The translations under genes were made by a program, and so were the position numbers. This document shows, in pieces, positions 59,906 through 64,000 of a stretch of 64,000 nt of DNA. A model generated the notes under the pieces. It did not search any database, had not been told where the DNA came from, and saw only the letters and a program-made list of their open reading frames with translations. How positions within the stretch are numbered: the first letter of the stretch is position 1; every line of letters begins with the position of its first letter. Source of the DNA: Pseudocercospora fijiensis CIRAD86 (taxonomy: Eukaryota; Ascomycota; Dothideomycetes; Mycosphaerellales; Mycosphaerellaceae); assembly GCF_000340215.1 (NCBI RefSeq), contig NW_006921537.1:2897685-2961684 (forward strand), given 5' to 3'.

Positions 59906-60940
59906 ATGCTCGAGTTTCGGACTCGGGGCTTCAACGCGTACAGCGTGAAATACTCGCCCTTCTTCGACTCCCGCCTCGCTGTTTCTGCCGGCGCCAACTT
60001 CGGCCTGGTGGGCAACGGACGCCTGTACATTCTCAATCTTGGCGCGAACGGCATCGCGTGCGAGAAGTATTTCGAGACGCAGGATTGTCTCTTCGATCTG
60101 GCCTGGTCCGAGCAGCACGAGAATCAGCTGCTGACCGCTGGTGGAGACGGAGCGATCAAGCTGTTTGATATCGGCGTGGGAGAGTTCCCCGTCGCTGGAT
60201 GGCAAGAGCATGCGCGCGAAGTCTTCTCCGTGCACTGGAATCTGGTCGAAAAGCAGACATTTCTGAGCAGCAGTTGGGACGGAACGGTCAAGATATGGAC
60301 GCCGGAGCGGAAAGAGAGCGTGATGACATTGCCTGTTCATTCATGCGTCTACTCCGCACAATACAGCCCACACCATCCGCACATCGTCACATGTGTGTCG
60401 AGAGATTCACATTTGCGCGTGTACGATCTGAGGAGTAAGCCGAGCGCCACAAATCACCTCCAACTGGCAATCCCCATCCACGCACCGCCCAAGATACCCA
60501 TCCCTGGCTACGTGAACAGAGCCCCGGGACCGACCGAATGCTTGACCCATGATTGGAACAAGTATCGAGACTCGGTCCTGGCCTCTGCCGGCGTAGACGG
60601 TGTCATCAGGACATTTGATCTGCGCAATCCATCGGGCCCTCTCAACTTCTTGCCTGGCCATGAATACGCAGTCCGAAAGCTGAGCTGGAGTCCTCATCTC
60701 AGCGATGTGCTGCTTTCCGCTAGCTATGACATGACGTGCCGCATCTGGACCGACGGCAGCAACGTCGACCAAGGCGGCAACGGCTCTGGCCTTGGGCGCG
60801 AGCTGGGTCGTATGGACCGGCATACCGAATTCGCCATGGGTGTTGACTGGTGCCTATTTGGTGCCGAAGGCTGGTGCTCTACCTGTGCATGGGACGAGAG
60901 AGTGCTTGTGTGGGACGTCAGAGACTTCATGAGGCCGTGA
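59906..60940 (+). CDS. PEX7: PEX7, peroxisomal PTS2 receptor
   Basis: WD40-repeat protein that binds the PTS2 signal of proteins such as thiolase in the cytosol and, with a co-receptor (Pex20 in filamentous fungi), takes them to the peroxisome. The 344-residue intronless frame begins MLEFRTRGFNAYSVKYSPF, the family N-terminus (human PEX7 has 323 residues, yeast 375). Six or seven WD repeats are visible: FDLAWSE..NQLLTAGGDGAIKLFD, VFSVHWN..FLSSSWDGTVKIW, YSAQYSP..VTCVSRDSHLRVYD, THDWNKY..LASAGVDGVIRTFD, VRKLSWSP..LLSASYDMTCRIW and a final VDWCLF..CAWDERVLVWD. The start at 59906 is preferred over 59810 because the extra residues are Pro/Thr repeats unlike the family. It faces RFT1 head to head. 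Confidence 0.95.
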   Translation: MLEFRTRGFNAYSVKYSPFFDSRLAVSAGANFGLVGNGRLYILNLGANGIACEKYFETQDCLFDLAWSEQHENQLLTAGGDGAIKLFDIGVGEFPVAGWQEHAREVFSVHWNLVEKQTFLSSSWDGTVKIWTPERKESVMTLPVHSCVYSAQYSPHHPHIVTCVSRDSHLRVYDLRSKPSATNHLQLAIPIHAPPKIPIPGYVNRAPGPTECLTHDWNKYRDSVLASAGVDGVIRTFDLRNPSGPLNFLPGHEYAVRKLSWSPHLSDVLLSASYDMTCRIWTDGSNVDQGGNGSGLGRELGRMDRHTEFAMGVDWCLFGAEGWCSTCAWDERVLVWDVRDFMRP

Positions 60941-60990
60941 GCTACAATGATACATGAGACATGCGTGACTGGATCCACGGCTGGCCAGCG

Positions 60991-61940
60991 TTAAAACGGC
61001 TGCCCCGGGTTGGCCAGTATCGACGTTCTCAGCGACGACTTCCTCAGCGGTGCGGTCGACATCCTGCTCGGTCTACCATCACCCCACAGAGAATACCATC
61101 CTTCACGAATGCTCCCATCTTCATCTTCGAACTCGAAGGGGTCAAAGTAGCTAGGAGCTTTGCCACTCACCGCCGTCCCGGTGGTCGTGAACGATTCTCG
61201 CACGGAAGACTGGTATAAGTTGTACTGCAACTTCCCTTCCGCTAGCATCGGTACTTGCTGCGCATCTCCCAGTCCGAGCTTCTGTGCTTCCTGCAATCCT
61301 TTCCTGTAACGGTACTTCTTCCTCCACCACATTATGCAGAAGGTCAATATGGCCGCCGCCCCTACCAATCCGATGCCCAGAGCGGCGCCGAGCTCCGCTT
61401 TGAGCGAAACCCCAGGCGTGTGCGAAGCTTTTGCAGTGGTTGTCGCGTTCGCTTGCGCTTTGATTGGCGTGCCAGACTGTGCTTTTGCTGGCATCGGATC
61501 TGCCACTAGCCGTGGTATTTGCTGCACTCGAAAGTCTTGGCTGACTGCGATACATTCTGCGCACAAGTTGGGCTGGTCACTTTTTTGAAGACGAAATTGC
61601 AAAGCATGCTGGAAATCCTCTCCGTCTAACGAGCCTGCTTTCCACGAAACGCTGGTCTGATCCGGTGTGCAATTGGCTATTTCACATCAGCAACAGCTGA
61701 TCATGCAGGACAAGACACCTCACCTTTCAATGTTTGTATGCTGTATGAGCCATCTTGCCGTGGACCTTGCCAAACTTCGACATTCGTCAACTTGAACGGG
61801 GTGGTCCAACGAATCGGAATCTGCTGGCCCTCGGTATACTGCGTCGGATCTCCTCCATTCGGCGTGAGGAACGCCAGTCGCTGTGCTTCGGCAACGGGTG
61901 TCAACGCGATGATTGCTTTCCAGAGAAGTAGTAATTTCAT
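60991..61940 (-). CDS. Secreted single-pass membrane protein with Kre9/Knh1-like ectodomain
   Basis: Exons 61940-61724 and 61676-60991 give 300 residues. A signal peptide MKLLLLWKAIIALTPVAEA is followed by an Ig-like ectodomain of the fungal Kre9/Knh1 N-terminal type (FLTPNGGDPTQYTEGQQIPIRWTTP, then VEVWQGP; W and Cys later in SWKAG and NLCAECIAV). Next comes an Ala/Lys/Thr-rich linker, one membrane span (GAALGIGLVGAAAILTFCIMWW, about residues 170-190) and a basic cytosolic tail starting RKKYRYRKG. Such proteins sit at the plasma membrane or cell wall; the exact role is not known. The tail has Tyr-rich and acidic patches but no known motif. It converges on PEX7 with 50 bp between the two stops. 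Confidence 0.82.
61677..61723 (-). other. Intron of the Kre9-like gene
   Basis: GTGAGGTGT ... TTGCTGATG ... GAAATAG, 47 nt. Splicing joins QTLK to ANCTPDQTSVSWKAG and removes an in-frame stop. The branch site is weak (CTGAT), but the frame demands this junction. Confidence 0.85.
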
Positions 61941-62400
61941 TGGACCCCAAGTTTGGCTCTCGGTTCCAAGAACGCAGAACTGCTAGCTCTTGCTCAAACG
62001 TGTATGGAACGTTCTTCTCTCGAGAATCAAGAGGGCTTGCAGCTGAAGGCCTACTTGTCAGTGCGTGTGATGAGTGATTGTTTGTGAGTGGAGTGTCCAG
62101 GGAAGCGATGTATCATACAAGCGTCGGGAGCAGCCCCTCGTGCGCGAGTCGCGGGTAACTCAGTCTTGTACACACTTCAGGATCCGGGTGTTTAGGAGTT
62201 CCACTCCGCAGCAACATCGCAAACTGTACATCGAGAGATGAACTCAGGATAACAGGATCGCAACCACTATGACCGCCTTCTGGGACGTGCTTCATCTCCC
62301 TACAAAGATCGTTACCAAGTTAACCCCCTGTGCCTGCATAATCGACCAGCCCTGCTAGTAGACAATAATTAATGAACATGGATTCGGATACAGCTACCAC
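61941..62400. promoter_or_regulatory. Upstream region of the Kre9-like gene and right edge of the island
   Basis: Normal-composition non-coding DNA. No further gene is supported; a 60-codon frame at 62113-62295 has no recognisable features. RIP-type composition returns at about 62400-62450. Confidence 0.5.
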
Positions 62401-62507
62401 GTGTCAAGCACCCCTCTTACTAAATCAGATTTATATCGCCTTATATCAGATTTACGGATATTACCGGTTCCTTACCTAATCCTACTACCTGCGATCGCTA
62501 AGTATGC

Positions 62508-62569
62508 GACACGCTAATAATAATATCGCGCGCGCAATGACACGCTAATAATAATATCGCGCGCGCAAT
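62508..62569. repeat. 31-bp direct duplication
   Basis: Two adjacent copies of a unit starting GACACGCTAATAATAATATC and ending CGCGCGCAAT, at 62508-62538 and 62539-62569, at the island/repeat boundary. Confidence 0.92.
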
Positions 62570-63184
62570 TACATAGTACTATAGCGGTAGGTAAATAGAT
62601 TCTAAGCCGATTCTAGTAGTAAGAAGTAAATATAGACCTAGGAATAGATTAAATACTATAGTAGATTATATAAATAGCAACTAATTATAATATTAGTAAG
62701 CTCTACTAGTATTTCGGGCCTACGCAATATAGGAAGGGTCGTAACTAGTAGGCTAGCTATTTGCTAGTAAGTAATTATAGAATACCCCTTTACCGTAGTA
62801 GCTCTAAGGGTTAGGTAGCTGTCCGCTAAGCCTTCTATAGATATAGTAGTAACTATAGACCTTACTGCCCTAGACCTAGCTATAGTAGAAGTGCTAGTTT
62901 ACTATATACTACTAGCTCGAAGTAAAGTATTACTATTATTATTAATTGCTTAGTAGCGGTATCTATTAGCTTCCTATCGGTAGTAGTAGCGGAAGTATAG
63001 ATCTAGGTAGTAGTAGCGGAAGTATAGATCTAGGTAGTAGTAGTAGCGGCGGCTACTAAGGAGGCTACTACTAGACAGGTGTTTCTAACGGTATAGGTAG
63101 ACCTATAGAAGCCGGAGCCGTAGATAAAGGTCTAGCGGCTTCTATAGACCGTAGCGGCTTCTATAGATAAGGAAAGTCCTCGCT
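62570..63184. other. AT-rich mutated DNA with a short tandem repeat
   Basis: No gene was followed with confidence. A 24-bp unit containing GGAAGTATAGATCTAGGTAG occurs twice within about 62983-63036, flanked by GTAGTAG runs. It may include the 3' part of the minus-strand frame seen further right. Confidence 0.5.
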
Positions 63185-64000
63185 ATAGCACTTAGTAGTG
63201 TAGCTACCCTTATTCTTACAGCCGCAATTGCCTTAGCAGGTTGTCTTATAGCGGCACCTCTTCCTTCTAGAAGCCTATAATCTTAGTAGTGCTATTAGAG
63301 GTGCTATACGGCTAGGCTCGGTATTGCGAATAGCCTCTTACTAGTTAATAATCGTTAGTATCTTATAACTAGGTAGTAGAGTAGCTCTATTGCTAGGGTC
63401 TATACGTTTAGGTCTAGTTGCCTGCCTTCTCGTACCGCCGAGACTGTTGCTATTGCGTACCTTCTTACTTACCTTCTCGAGTCGCTTCTATCGTCGTTTA
63501 AGAGGGTTAAGCTTGCGGTCTTCGGACTCTTCTATAGCTATAGAAGTGCCCCCTAGTATAAACTAGTGCTTATTAAATAGGCGTATCTATAGAACGTAAC
63601 GACCCTTACTAGTAAGAAGAGGTCGCTACTAGTAGCGGTAAGGTACGCTATAGACCTTCCGGAAGCGACCTAAGTATAGCTTCGGTTAGAAATTTCAAAT
63701 TAACGTCTTCCTTTATCTTCTAAAGCTCGGCCGTAGCGAGGTTACGTTATTACTCTGCTAGCTTAAGACCGTATATAGATACAAGGCGGACAACCTTGTT
63801 ATAATAATCGCTATTAATATAGCGAGAATAGCCTATATTAGTCTCCTTGCCTAGCCTAGCAATATAACGGTTAATCTAGTAATTAAAATAGCCGTCGAGT
63901 CGGTCTAAGAACGTTAAGATATCGTTCTTTAAGGTAGTAAGGAAGGACTTTAGTAACGCGTAGACGCTCTTAACTAGTAAGGTTATTGTATTACTAAAGT
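63185..64000 (-). pseudogene. Unknown ruined gene with Cys-rich motif, runs off the right edge
   Basis: On the minus strand from the edge, one frame reads through TAA/TAG codons: SFLTTLKNDILTFLDRLDGY, RYIARLGKETNIGYSRYINS and LKFLTEAILRSLPEGL. Further on, at 63185-63256, a Cys-rich segment contains GNCGCKNKGSYTTKCYS after a TTC, resembling the Cys-dense zinc-binding stretches that end some fungal transposon-encoded proteins. Whether both belong to one frame was not settled. Function unknown. Confidence 0.4.

Noticed and set aside
62113..62295. 60-codon minus-strand frame upstream of the Kre9-like gene
   Set aside because: No similarity, signal peptide or start context; treated as intergenic.

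Overview
The window reads as a filamentous ascomycete chromosome, plausibly a Dothideomycete (inferred, not proven). About 57.9 kb on the left and 1.6 kb on the right are heavily damaged by repeat-induced point mutation (RIP). CpA and TpG are largely replaced by TpA while CpG survives, so Gln and Trp codons have become TAA/TAG in otherwise coherent reading frames. An unmutated gene island of about 4.5 kb (57.9-62.4 kb) has ordinary CA/TG content, short introns and three conserved genes. No bacterial-type operons, CRISPR arrays or rRNA genes were seen.

Layout. 1-7791: a minus-strand Ty3/gypsy element (5' LTR, gag, protease, reverse transcriptase, RNase H, integrase), cut by the window edge and inserted into the 3' part of a gene. 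7792-23535: a minus-strand cluster of four ruined genes, each led by a related ~250 bp 5' module; the two longest (A and B) are paralogous SNF2-family ATPases. 24.7-38.5 kb: long plus-strand degraded coding stretches of unknown function, split by a minus-strand Tad1-like LINE (29616-34486) with a 16-bp target duplication. 39.1-40.15 kb: an unknown minus-strand degraded gene. 40508-41635: a satellite of 234-bp and 39-bp units, followed by an 18-bp telomere-like tract and the 3' half of a chromodomain gypsy element. 45308-45634: a foldback element. 46.06-54.85 kb: a histone H3/CENP-A-like gene split by a 7,575-bp gypsy element (46628-54202, same LTR family as the first), which contains an assembly gap, an internal deletion and an extra ~900-codon ORF. 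55.64-56.24 kb: a second, independent H3-like gene with a clear intron. 56.2-57.8 kb: low-complexity and duplicated AT-rich DNA.

Gene island. RFT1 (ER lipid-linked oligosaccharide translocation), PEX7 (receptor for peroxisomal PTS2 proteins) and a secreted single-pass membrane protein with a Kre9/Knh1-type ectodomain. RFT1 and PEX7 share a 332-bp divergent promoter; PEX7 and the membrane protein converge 50 bp apart. The last short exon of RFT1 appears to lie inside the mutated DNA.

The most unusual signals are: paired palindromes confined to 10-39 kb, several of them inside convincing introns of the SNF2 genes and so resembling introner-like elements; two ruined H3-like histones, one fused in frame to a ~200-codon unknown extension; CCCCGGGG-core palindromes that punctuate the gypsy elements; and RIP reaching into a conserved gene. 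All of the ruined coding regions were read through TAA/TAG codons by eye, so their boundaries are approximate.
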